Assembly (NCBI GenBank): GCA_004151065.3
Contig: NWUY0303884108.1
Location: 1 to 10,500, forward strand
DNA length: 10,500 nt
DNA from: Larix sibirica
Taxonomy: Eukaryota > Streptophyta > Pinopsida > Pinales > Pinaceae
Direction of reading: 5' to 3'
Of this stretch, positions 1-7,740 are shown one piece after another. The notes below the pieces were generated by a model. The model did no database searches. It was not told the origin of the DNA and worked only from the letters and a program-made list of their open reading frames with translations. Each line of letters begins with the position of its first letter. Position 1 is the first letter of the stretch. The position numbers and the translations under genes are program-made.

Positions 1-560
1 CAATGGAAGTGGGCATGCCATGTAACTTAAAATTTTGATCCATGAAGACTTGTGCAACTAAGGAAGGTGTAAATGGGTGTGATAAAGCACAAACATGAAA
101 GTATTTGGAAAAGCGGTCAACTACCACTATGATGACTAATTTGTTTCCATCTTTTAGAATACCCACTATGAAATCCGTATAGATGTTAGTCTAGATGTTA
201 GTCTAGATATTTGTTGAGATCAATAATGGTTGCAGTGACCCTAGTGTATTCACCGTCTCACCCTTGTTTCTTTGACAGGTGTCATAGGCTGCTAAATTGT
301 TTTGGATGTTTGTTTACATGCCTTCCCAAAAGAAATAACGCTTAACCCGTTCATAGATTTTATGAAAGCTAGAGTGACCCATTGTAGGTGATGAATGCAA
401 CTATTATAAGATCCTTCATGTAAAGGCTTGTTTTTTTACCAAAACAATGCACCCTTTATACTTCAAGGTATCTTGGTGCCATCTATAACATTAAGGAGGT
501 TCGGGGATCTTCATGAAGCCTTTGGATAGGTTAAACCATCGTGTTGCTTTCTATCCATTC
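1..560 (-). pseudogene. Integrase, N-terminal half, truncated by window edge
   Basis: Integrase inserts element DNA into the host. The H2C2 zinc-binding domain lies at about 415-260: LHSSPTMGHSSF supplies the two His, and YERVKRYFFWEGM leads to AAYDTCQRNKGET, where the first Cys of the C-x2-C pair is now Tyr (codon at 286-284). The catalytic core starts at about 180 with TDFIVGILKDGNK, containing the likely first Asp of the D,D-35-E triad, then VVVDRFSKYFHVCALSHPFT, and reaches GMPTSI at position 1, just before the second catalytic Asp is expected. A 12-nt tandem duplication inserts four extra codons, each copy containing a stop, before the core. Further upstream text (about 560-420) is the linker from RNase H. 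The rest of the gene lies outside the window. Confidence 0.9.
180..208. repeat. 12-nt tandem duplication inside integrase
   Basis: The unit TAGATGTTAGTC occurs twice in a row (180-191, 192-203), followed by five bases of a third copy. In the integrase frame each unit reads stop-Thr-Asn-Ile, duplicating the segment just before the catalytic core. The unit is a multiple of three, so the frame is kept. Confidence 0.85.
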
Positions 561-599
561 TTTATGGGCTTCCTCTAGCCATTTTGGAACGAGTAAGGA

Positions 600-905
600 T
601 AAGGCAAAGAAGGATCCTTCCTCTTGATATTGCCTTGATAAAGCATTAACCACCACATTTTATTTAACTTTATTATATACAATCCCATAATCATACCCAC
701 ACATTTTTGTGACCCATTTATGTTGTTCTACTAACAATAATATTCATTCAGGAAAATACTTTAGACTGTGATGGTTGGCCTTTATCTGGAAGTGACTCTC
801 GATGAGAAATGGGCACCAAGTCTCAATTATATGGAGGATGGACATGATCTCTTTCTCATATACTTTAGTAGTCAAATTGCTACACGGATGGGGTCCCTTG
901 TCCCA
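600..905 (-). pseudogene. Ty3/gypsy RNase H, N-terminal part deleted
   Basis: RNase H removes the RNA strand during reverse transcription. The minus strand shows TTKVYEKEIMSILHIIETW (about 873-815, YEKE at 860-846), then FQIKANHHSLKYF, then VEQHKWVTKMCGYDYGIVY, and the conserved end NALSRQ (to about 630). The family form of the third motif is usually TDHRSL; here it is ANHHSL, so a catalytic Asp is replaced. The N-terminal third, including the first catalytic Asp motif, is missing: only about 70 bases separate the RT text from the PLAF-like region. In-frame stops lie after PE and VK. The domain directly precedes the integrase zinc-binding region, as usual. Confidence 0.88.
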
Positions 906-920
906 TAAACAAGGGGATGT

Positions 921-941
921 CATACACTAATTTAGTGTATG
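921..941. repeat. 21-nt inverted repeat, 10-bp arms with 1-nt centre
   Basis: CATACACTAA (921-930) and TTAGTGTATG (932-941) are exact reverse complements separated by one T. It lies within the short stretch that replaces the deleted RT/RNase H connection of the Ty3 element and fits no protein motif there. Confidence 0.9.
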
Positions 942-964
942 TTTAGGTCATGAACTTAAAATCA

Positions 965-980
965 TATTATTATTATTATT
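965..980. repeat. (TAT)n microsatellite
   Basis: Five uninterrupted TAT units plus one T lie directly after (element sense) the last readable RT residues and about 25 bases from the palindrome at 921-941. Confidence 0.85.
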
Positions 981-1575
981 CAACTTCTAAATACCAAAAA
1001 TTGCATTTGGAATGCTTGATGAACAACTGGTGGTACCATAGAAGTTGCAAGGCTTTATCAACATGCTTGATATGGGACTCCCACATTTTGCTATAGATTA
1101 ATATATCATTAAAGAAGACCAGCACAAAATTGTGTACGAAGGGTTGAAAAATCTTGTTGATGAGGCTCTAAAAAGTGGATGGAGCATTGCAAAGTCCAAA
1201 GGAAATCACTAAAAACTCATAATGACCTTCATGTATGCAGAATATTGTCTTAGTGATGTTCACTTCATATGTATTTAGTGGTAGCCTAAATGATGGTCTA
1301 GTTTAGTGAAGAACTTGGCTCCATGAACCTTGTCCAAGATATCATCAATAACTACAATGGGATTAATTTCCTTGATGGTCAACTTTGTGAGAGCCCAAAA
1401 ATCAAGACACGTGCATCAATTTCCTTCTTTCTTTAGTACCATGACCATAAGTGAAGAGTAACAACTGGTACTATGAAATATGAATCCAACCTCTACTAGT
1501 TCATGGATGGGATTTTTTATTTTAGTATTTTGCGCAAAAGGATGCCTATAAGGGTGCACATTGGGTGGTTGGCTG
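975..1575 (-). pseudogene. Ty3/gypsy reverse transcriptase, inactive
   Basis: This domain would copy element RNA into DNA. In order on the minus strand I see PPNVHPYRHPFAQ (about 1565-1525), the standard entry to Ty3 RT; IHELVEVGFI and VMVLKKEGN (about 1515-1420), the fingers with the conserved [16 protein letters not shown] (about 1310-1275), which carries the first catalytic Asp of motif [11 protein letters not shown] (about 1195-1165), motif B; and FVLVFFNDILIYSK (about 1130-1090), the catalytic motif C. Family members have two Asp residues there (FFDD); here the first is Asn (codon at 1110-1108). Stops follow KEGN, GYH and other points, and there are frame changes. The text stops abruptly after YLEVE near 975, where the connection domain should continue. 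RT identity is certain; activity is excluded. Confidence 0.92.
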
Positions 1576-1794
1576 CTTGGGATCAGGGGGGTGCCATTGT
1601 CATTTTACCATGTAAAGGTTGTAAGTAGTAGGGTGTTTCAAATACATGTTGATGTTTAGTCAACACCAACTACAAATTAGGTTGAATCTCTTGTGGGGGG
1701 TATCCACTACTTGCAAGGCATTGAACTAGATTATAATGCATGAGTGGCCCTTGTTCAATACCTGCTCCATGTTATGAGAACTAATAATTTTGAG

Positions 1795-2110
1795 TCAACC
1801 ATATGTAAGCCCCTTGAGCTTGTGTTTCAACCCTTCCTTAGTGAAGCTCATACATAAGTCCTTGAAATCTCTAGTGACTAGTCCCAAATTGCATAACCAT
1901 TCTACACTAAGAACTACATCACAACCACCCATTTCAATAGAAATCATGTGAGTTTTTAAATGATACTCTCCTATTTGAAGTTTCACATTTTCACATTGGC
2001 CTCCACATTTAATCATACCTCCATTGGCTATCATAATTTGAAAATTAGTTATGGGATGGGAATAACAATGGCTTTTTAGGTGCTACCAACTATCAATCAA
2101 AACATTCACC
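1795..2110 (-). pseudogene. Retrotransposon aspartic protease, active site frameshifted
   Basis: This is the pepsin-like retroviral protease that would cut the Gag-Pol polyprotein. The active-site region is at about 2098-2082: the text VLIDS is followed by an extra T, so the expected DSGST reads DSW then a stop. Downstream, 2034-1795 is an uninterrupted 79-codon stretch starting MIANGGMIKCGGQC, with MGGCDVVLSVEWL further along. This is the hydrophobic flap and GCD.VLG.EWL block typical of plant Ty3 proteases. In live relatives the Gly of VLG is conserved; here it is Ser. The protease follows gag and precedes RT, the normal order. It is non-functional because the catalytic Asp loop is out of frame with the rest. 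Confidence 0.85.
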
Positions 2111-2149
2111 TTGCAGTTCTTAACATAACTAATAAAATCCATATTTTGG

Positions 2150-3308
2150 GGTGCATAAATGCTAGATAAAGAGAGAAAATTAGGGTTCCTTGCATGGAGC
2201 TTGTAAGGTTAGTTCTTCTTGAGGATGAGAAGTTGCTTCATCATATTCTGGTTACAGTAGTGTTTTCAACTAGGAGGTCCTTTAAGTGGTCTTGGGAGGA
2301 TACATCAATTTGAAATAATTTATGTTCTTTACATTTATGCCCTTTGAAATACCTCTCATCACAATTATAACACAGTTTGGGGCATTGGCATTTTTCCATC
2401 TCTTTCAGGGACAACTTTTGGATTCAAAAGGGATGAGTGTTAGAGGTGTTTGGGTTGGTTTTCAATTGAGGAGAGAGTGATCAGTGAATGAGGGTCTTCT
2501 GGTTTGTGCATCTATCACCATTTTGGATTGTTTAGCTATCTCACAAGCCTCCAACCAAGTAGCTAGGTGTTGCATCATAACTTGTGCTCTAATTTCCTCC
2601 TTAAGACTACTAATGAAACCCTTTTTAAAAATGAATCATATAGACCCTCTGTGTGGATTTCCAATTGATCAAAGACTACAAATAAAGTCGATAATTGTGA
2701 TTGTTTGGTGTAATTTTTCCAGTCATCCTAAATAGTGAGTGTCACATTCAAAAAGAGAATAAATGGCCTTCAAAACTAGCTCCAAGCAATGTAGCCTCCA
2801 TAAGCTTTCTTATATCGCTGCTACCATTACCAATGTTATGAATCCAAATATAAGACACCCAATTTGAGTTTAATTAGGTCAATAGTAATACCATGGAGAG
2901 AGAGATATAGTGTTCAATTTGGGTAACCCAACTAGATGGATCAGAACCATCAAACTTATTCATGTCTACTTTTGGAAAGTGGTGGCATGAATTGTGATCA
3001 TGAAATGGTGTGTGATGACTATGGTTATCTTGAAAGCGTTTATTAAGTTTGGCTCTTTGTTTATGAAGATTCTCCCGTGGGTGGATCCAGGTTTTCGACC
3101 GTTTGTCCTCTATTGATTCTAATAATGAGCCTAGCCAATATTTGAGATCATCCTTCTATTGGTAAAACTATTGGGACATTCGGTGGACAATTTGTGAGGA
3201 GAGTGAAACACCTTGTTTGCCAACCTTTACCTCAAGTTGAGAAACTTATTCAAAAATATTATGGTACTTATTTTGCATTTCCTCAATTTTTCCCTCATTA
3301 GTTTCCAT
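2150..3308 (-). pseudogene. gag: Broken gag polyprotein (capsid and zinc knuckle)
   Basis: Gag is the structural protein that packages element RNA. The likely start is the ATG at 3308-3306, beginning METNEGKIEEMQ. Further on, around 2970-2890, MNKFDGSDPSSWVTQIEHYI matches the start of the retrotransposon gag capsid domain, where FDG..P..W is typical. The reading then shifts frame (LHGITIDLIKLKLGVLYLD continues in another frame near 2900-2840). Capsid-like text recurs around 2680-2480, including SLKEEIRAQVMM. At 2374-2331 lies a zinc knuckle, CYNCDERYFKGHKC, with all C/C/H/C ligands intact and the longer spacing common in plant Ty3 gags. Several stops and frame changes break it, and the Trp/Arg-rich middle is only partly readable. 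The family call is sure; the exact end is not. Confidence 0.85.
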
Positions 3309-4025
3309 GTTGTGGGTATGGGATATGGGACCACCCAAAATCTCGTCAAAGTGATATCCTTGACTTATCTCAATATGATTGAGGGCTAGAGGAGAGTCTT
3401 TTGAGAGTATCACCAACAATTGTGTTGTGGGTCCACTAAAAAAAAGTACTAGAGAGGTGTACCCATGCGATCGCCACTATGTAAGGAATCTTTTGAGATT
3501 GTGTTGGCATAATAGAGATGCTAGGGTTTTTAGTGTCTTAAGGATGAAGGCATGTCAAGTACTATAGCTCTTTAATATAATAAAGGGTTTCCAACAGCAA
3601 TACTCAATTGAATATTTCACAACACCAAGGAGGATAGATTGTACCCTTAGTTGTACTACTCAATTCTCTAATACACAAAGTGATTTCCCTGAGTGTTGTT
3701 CTCGACGTACTATAACAACATGATGAGCGCAGTTTATGTAAGGTTGGTTTTAGGTGCACCTAGAGGGATTCCAATCCATTTTAGGGTACATGGAAGGCAA
3801 TTTCATATACATGTGTTGTATGATATTATACTACTCGAAGGGGTACCAACAAAGGTTACAAGAGTGTCCAACCAAGTGACACGACTTGTATTTACTGCAT
3901 GCATTCTTCCCCAATGATATATCTACCCACCAAACAATATATCTCTATGTTATTTAAAGATGTCGAAACATGTCTCTAGCTTAAAAAAATTGCTAAAATT
4001 TGGATTGTGTTGGCTTATAAAAGAG
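3309..4025 (-). other. Untranslated leader between primer-binding site and gag
   Basis: About 717 nt lie between the primer-binding site and the likely gag ATG. No protein domain is visible in any frame. Short plus-strand open frames here (3379-3567, 3693-3917) have no recognisable content and run against the element. The leader would hold packaging and dimerisation signals in a live element, but I cannot point to one. The length is long but within what plant Ty3 elements show. Confidence 0.55.
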
Positions 4026-4037
4026 CTATGATACCAC
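4026..4037 (-). other. Primer-binding site, initiator tRNA-Met type
   Basis: In element sense the site reads TGGTATCATAGC. The plant initiator-Met primer-binding site is TGGTATCAGAGC, so 11 of 12 bases match. It sits two bases inside the LTR end (...TACA-AG-TGGTATCA), as expected for minus-strand DNA priming by the tRNA 3' end. This site fixes the element orientation and the inner LTR boundary. Confidence 0.85.
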
Positions 4038-4039
4038 TT

Positions 4040-4502
4040 GTAGTGCTCCTTAACCCTTAGACTTAAAACACAAATTGGTTATACATAGATTATGAATACA
4101 AAAAACTAGATACAAGAGACAAACAACATGATATATGAAATACACCCTTGTGTTAATTATTATAAGAAGAAAGAAAGCAATATCCACTTGCCTCTTAACT
4201 AATTGGGGTAGTCTTTCATTGGGAAGAGATCCAAATACAAGAATACTCAACAAAAACATAACATAGCCACCTAGCTCTTTAAATATGACAAAATATAACT
4301 ACTTGTGGTCCCATCAATGAATGAGTACCAACTACCTAGTGTGCCTTATTGATAAAAAGGGCCTTTTCAATTAATTAATTATCCACTAACTATTTAATGG
4401 GCCTTGTTCAAAGAAAATGGCCACATACATTAATTAACTAACTCTTAGGTACCCCAAAGTACAAAGGTTAGGGCAGGGCCCTGATAGCTACCATGTTTTA
4501 CA
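4040..4502 (-). repeat. 5' LTR of the Ty3/gypsy element
   Basis: The LTR is placed immediately upstream (element sense) of the primer-binding site. In element sense it would start TGTAAAACATGG and end GAGCACTACA, giving TGTA...TACA termini, the usual TG...CA form, with a length of about 463 bp. The inner boundary is well fixed because only two bases separate ...TACA from the primer-binding site. The outer boundary is less certain: a TGGTAGC start at 4493 is the alternative. A TATA-like motif lies inside, and the region is otherwise AT-rich. The partner LTR lies outside the window, so the ends cannot be confirmed by comparison. Confidence 0.7.
4278..4285 (-). promoter_or_regulatory. TATA-like box in the LTR
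   Basis: In element sense the motif is TATTTAAA, followed by GAGC. It lies about 220 nt into the LTR, where the U3 promoter of an LTR retrotransposon is expected, leaving about 240 nt for the rest of U3, R and U5. The role is inferred from position and motif only. Confidence 0.4.
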
Positions 4503-4890
4503 TATCACATGGGTTTTAATAAGCGGATGTGAAAGCAATTGCACCATTGGTCCCTCCACCTCCATGTATCCAAAATTCTACATCCTGCATGACTTTAAGC
4601 ATGTAGTTTGGGAATCATTTTCCATATCCATTTGTTTGCCCCATCTTTCGCCTCTACTCTTCCCCATGCATTTACTCCCTCGCAAGTGTCTACCCCTTAT
4701 AACGACACATGGTGTCCTTATTTAAAGCACAATACATCGACAAGTAAATGGTGGTAGGGATATTTAAGGGTAAGTTAACCACATACCATGAGATCTAATG
4801 GTTACATTATTTTAGAGAGGACAGTTGAAAGCATAAGTTATGCATGACTCTTATTTATCATTTGGAAACTACAGGAAACTGCAACAGGAT
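4503..4890. other. Spacer with no gene; TATA-like motif at 4719-4726
   Basis: No coding text is visible on either strand. A TATTTAAA motif near 4719 lies about 170 bases before the ATG of the plus-strand pseudogene and could be the remains of its promoter, but an eight-base AT-rich motif is weak evidence in DNA this rich in A and T. The left edge is the outer end of the LTR. Confidence 0.35.
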
Positions 4891-4894
4891 AAAG

Positions 4895-6320
4895 ATGGCA
4901 CCCATGAGGAAGTCATGACCCTTTTTTGGAGACATTGTCAACTTGTTGGCCCATAATAAGAATGATTATCATTGGAAAGTTGCTTATAAATGGCACTCAG
5001 ATATGCAAGAGGAAGAGAGGAAAGAAAACAAATTGTGGACTTCGAGATAAGCAAAGGCTGATTGCATTTTAAAGGTGTTTAATTCCAAAGAGGTTGTGCA
5101 TTAGTATGCTAAGTGATTTGATGTTAATAATAGAGTTGTGCATGTGAAAGAAGGGAAGAATCCAATACCTCTAACTCATGTGATGCTCCAACTCTTGAAA
5201 CCAATGAAGTTCAAATGTCAATTCTTTCTTGGATGTGCATGAACGAGTGACTTTCATGACTAATTATGGGAAATTCTAATCTATGCCATATTGAGGTCAA
5301 TGATCTTGTTGAACAACACTAGATATTGGCTCAGAATTTTCCAAGAGACTATGGTGCATGTACTGAGGTTTGTGCTATATGGAATGCATTATATTTTTCA
5401 CGGGATGTGATTTTTGATGGAGACAAACTAATTTCTAATGAGGTTGATCATCAGATGGTGAATTTCATTAAGATTGGGAGGATTTTAATGTCATCATACT
5501 CATTTTTGTGTTGGTGTTTTGTAATAATTTTGAGAGATTGGAGCTGAGAGCATGCATTAACTTTAAGATAGACCTAATGCAATCGGTACCTATTTTATGA
5601 AGGCACAAATTCCCCTTCCATTTATATAGAGTTTGGGATTCTTTTGTTGGAAGGTTTAGGTATATGATGACTGGGAAGGAACCTAAGTGGTTGACCATGG
5701 AAGCCCAAAATTTCCACAATGGGAAAGGTGAACACTTTTATGATGAAGGTTACACTTATATTAAACTATATGGATTTGAAGGGAAGCCCTATTTCCTTCT
5801 GAAATTTATATGTGATCAATGATTTCTAATTAAAGTGTGTACACAATATGAGAAAAGGTCAATTTCTTTGACCAAAAGAAGAAAAAGCAATTTGTCACCA
5901 CCCCTTTTCAAGTTTGTGGTGTTCATTATTATAAGCATAGCACATTTCGTTGAGATTTCTTGTGGTTTTACTTCATTTGATTTGAAGGAATCAAAGGAAA
6001 TTTGGGGTTTTGATCCCAAAAGGATTTTCAAAACCCATGTTATTGTAGTAAACTATAATGCATGTTTTCTTGAGGTATAAGAACATGTAGAAGAAGTCAA
6101 AGACAATGAATACCATGATATTGAATCCAAATAAACTCCCATGCATAGTGTTGGTGACAAAATTAAGAATCCATTTTTTCTCATTGATGTTCATACCATG
6201 GTTAGCTCCAGTACTTGGTTGAAAAAAAAGATGTCCAAGGAAAAGAAATGGCAAGGAGTTGTTAATGAACCAATATTTGAAGGAAGGAAAAGAGGAAGAT
6301 CTAGATTTAGTGGATGAGGA
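4895..6320 (+). pseudogene. Broken gene of unrecognised family, N-terminal and central part
   Basis: I do not recognise this protein. Starting from an ATG at 4895, protein-like text runs on the plus strand through several frame changes. 4910-5225 includes WKVAYKWHSDMQEEERK and VKEGKNPIPLTHVMLQLLKP. 5229-5276 shifts frame (LDVHERVTFMTNYG). 5281-5547 shifts again (NLCHIEVNDLVEQH, a stop, then QNFPRDYGACTEVCAIWNAL and FSRDVIFDGDKLISNEVDHQ). 5523-5600 continues as FERLELRACINFKIDLMQ. After two more shifts, 5664-6317 stays in one frame with only three stops: MTGKEPKWLTMEAQNF, DEGYTYIKLYGFEGKPYFL, ESKEIWGFDPKRIFKTHV, STWLKKKMSKEKKWQ, ending in a basic GRKRGRSRF patch. The mix of charged and aromatic residues is that of a soluble globular protein with a basic tail. 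No catalytic motif is visible. The original length was probably over 450 residues. Possibly an element-associated or multicopy host gene; function unknown. Confidence 0.6.
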
Positions 6321-7200
6321 GGGTCCATGCCTCACTCTACCAAGAATACCTCACTTTCCCCTGTGAAGGGTTCCTCTGTTTCACCTAGTGGAGGTGGTAG
6401 GAAGAATGCGATAGAAGAAGGTGGTGATGGTAGTAATGGGCAATATCCAAATAAATATAAGTAGGAGAAAGGACACGTTAGTGACCATATCCCCTATTCC
6501 CAAGAGGAAGGTATCCATAAAATATGATAAAGGAGAACACCATGGAGGACCTGAATAAATACAAATGATATGGATAGTGATGATGATTTTGATAAGATTC
6601 CAACCTAGGAAATTATGTATATATAGGACAACACCTGATAGCAAAAGAAGTATGTAGTGTGACTAGCCCACCTTTGAGGAGAAATCTGTCACGATGCACC
6701 ATGTAAGCTATGATAAGGATATTAGAAATCTTCAAATAGCTAGAGTCAAGATCGAGGAAAAGAGACTCTTGGAAGATCACAACACCATTGTGGATACTAA
6801 AGGTTTGAGACTAATCGGGACTATGAGGATGCATGAGGCAACTAAAAAGAAGGATTGTTAAATGGGAGTTGCATTGAACCCTGAAACTTATTTATGCCAC
6901 CCCTTGTTATTAAGGGTCCTAAAGAATATTTGGAAGAAATGCATTCAAAATATGAAAAGGCCAAAGAAGTCCAAAAATTATTATGTGGAATTAGAAAAAT
7001 TGTGGCTAGCAATATTGAAGACAAGATGGTCTTGATTTTTTTATCTGTGATAAATTGCCAACAAGGTTTTTATTCTTACTAGAAGGATCCTCTCCATTAA
7101 GGATTACTGCAAAACAAAGCTCCAAAAGGACATTAGTTTTAATGAAAGCTTTGCAGATACATTTATCATAGAATTCACTAATTTCCTGAAAATAATAGAC
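6321..7200 (+). pseudogene. Continuation of the broken gene: Ser/Gly linker and charged helices
   Basis: After the basic patch the same frame continues with low-complexity text (SLSPVKGSSVSPSGGG, then EEGGDGSNG) to about 6450, and an acidic MDSDDDFDKIP near 6570-6602. From 6667 to 6861 a 65-codon open stretch reads EEKSVTMHHVSYDKDIRNLQ and IARVKIEEKRLLEDH, helix-prone and charged, ending MHEATKKKDC-stop. A further frame at 6885-7082 gives MPPLVIKGPKEYLEEMHSKY and EKAKEVQKLL. A last fragment (KTKLQKDISFNESFADTFII) lies near 7110-7170. A linker followed by charged helices suggests an oligomerisation or scaffold tail. That these fragments belong to one ancestral protein with the upstream part is inferred from shared strand, contiguity and style, not proven. 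Confidence 0.45.
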
Positions 7201-7209
7201 TGACACAAA

Positions 7210-7740
7210 TCAGATGAGGATGGTATAGCACATTTTATTTTCTACAACAATTAATTGCAACTTGTGATTTATTAAAGAAAAGGAGAAGCCATGTAATAAT
7301 TAAATTGGTTGATTCAATAAAAAATCGGGGGGCCCTTCCCTCATGCAAAATGATAGAATCTCTACCAAGAAATAATATGAAACAAAGGTTTTTTTTTACA
7401 GAAGCGGGTAATATATTTTATATTAAATGGATAAGGGTAAACCTATGCAACCAAAGATTTGTAGAGAATTCCAACACAAAATTTTTGCCCAAAGTTCGAC
7501 AGATTTTTCAAAATTCCCATTGGCCATATAAGTGCATACTGTAAATAGAGTTTTCAAAAATATTCTACAGCTATACTGCTTAACATATTGCCCGATTAGA
7601 ACGATGCATTGGTAATATATAATAACCTAACATAATAATGTAAATACATGGCTACTAAGGCCTTCCTCCATGGGTTGTTCACCCTGAATTTATTCTTGAG
7701 TTGGGAAGCTTGGGCCTTCGTATTTTCGTAGAGTGGTATG
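7210..7740. other. No supportable gene
   Basis: An open frame at 7305-7544 (plus, 79 codons) and one at 7596-7790 (minus, 64 codons) exist, but neither shows a domain, repeat or composition that marks it as coding. AT-rich DNA with no clear element end. A poly-T run lies near 7388-7397. Confidence 0.4.

Larger units (their letters stand above)
1..4502 (-). mobile_element. Degenerate Ty3/gypsy LTR retrotransposon, 3' end beyond window
   Basis: Read on the minus strand, the order is LTR, primer-binding site, leader, gag with zinc knuckle, aspartic protease, reverse transcriptase, RNase H, integrase. Having RNase H before integrase is the order of Ty3/gypsy (Metaviridae-type) elements and excludes Ty1/copia, which has integrase before RT. 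Motifs seen include a CCHC-type knuckle, an FFND relic of the RT catalytic box, the RNase H end motif ALSRQ, and the integrase motif VVVDRFSKY. The copy is dead: every domain has stops or frame changes. The integrase is cut by the window edge at position 1, so its catalytic C-terminal half and the 3' LTR lie outside. A chromovirus-like lineage is plausible from the motifs, but the chromodomain region is not in the window. Class and orientation are secure; lineage is inference. Confidence 0.93.

Noticed and set aside
2484-2735. 83-codon plus-strand open frame
   Set aside because: It is a shadow of the gag coding text on the minus strand.
3498-4014. GATTGTGTTGGC repeated at 3498-3509 and 4003-4014 in the leader, with loosely similar flanks
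   Set aside because: Exact 12-mers are expected to recur a few times by chance in 10.5 kb, and similarity beyond the 12 bases needs several gaps.
4050-4259. 69-codon minus-strand open frame within the LTR
   Set aside because: LTRs of this class do not encode proteins here, and the text is low-complexity Leu/Phe/Val from AT-rich sequence.
5991-6335. 114-codon minus-strand open frame, rich in Phe and Ile
   Set aside because: It lies opposite the coherent plus-strand coding text of the unknown pseudogene. Its hydrophobic content is what the complement of Lys/Glu-rich codons gives, and no domain is visible.
6381-6644. 87-codon minus-strand hydrophobic frame resembling a membrane protein
   Set aside because: It is opposite the Ser/Gly and acidic linker on the plus strand. 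The hydrophobic runs come from AT-rich codons, not from a recognisable transporter or channel.
7305-7544. 79-codon plus-strand open frame in the unassigned stretch
   Set aside because: No domain, family resemblance or compositional support. The length is common by chance.
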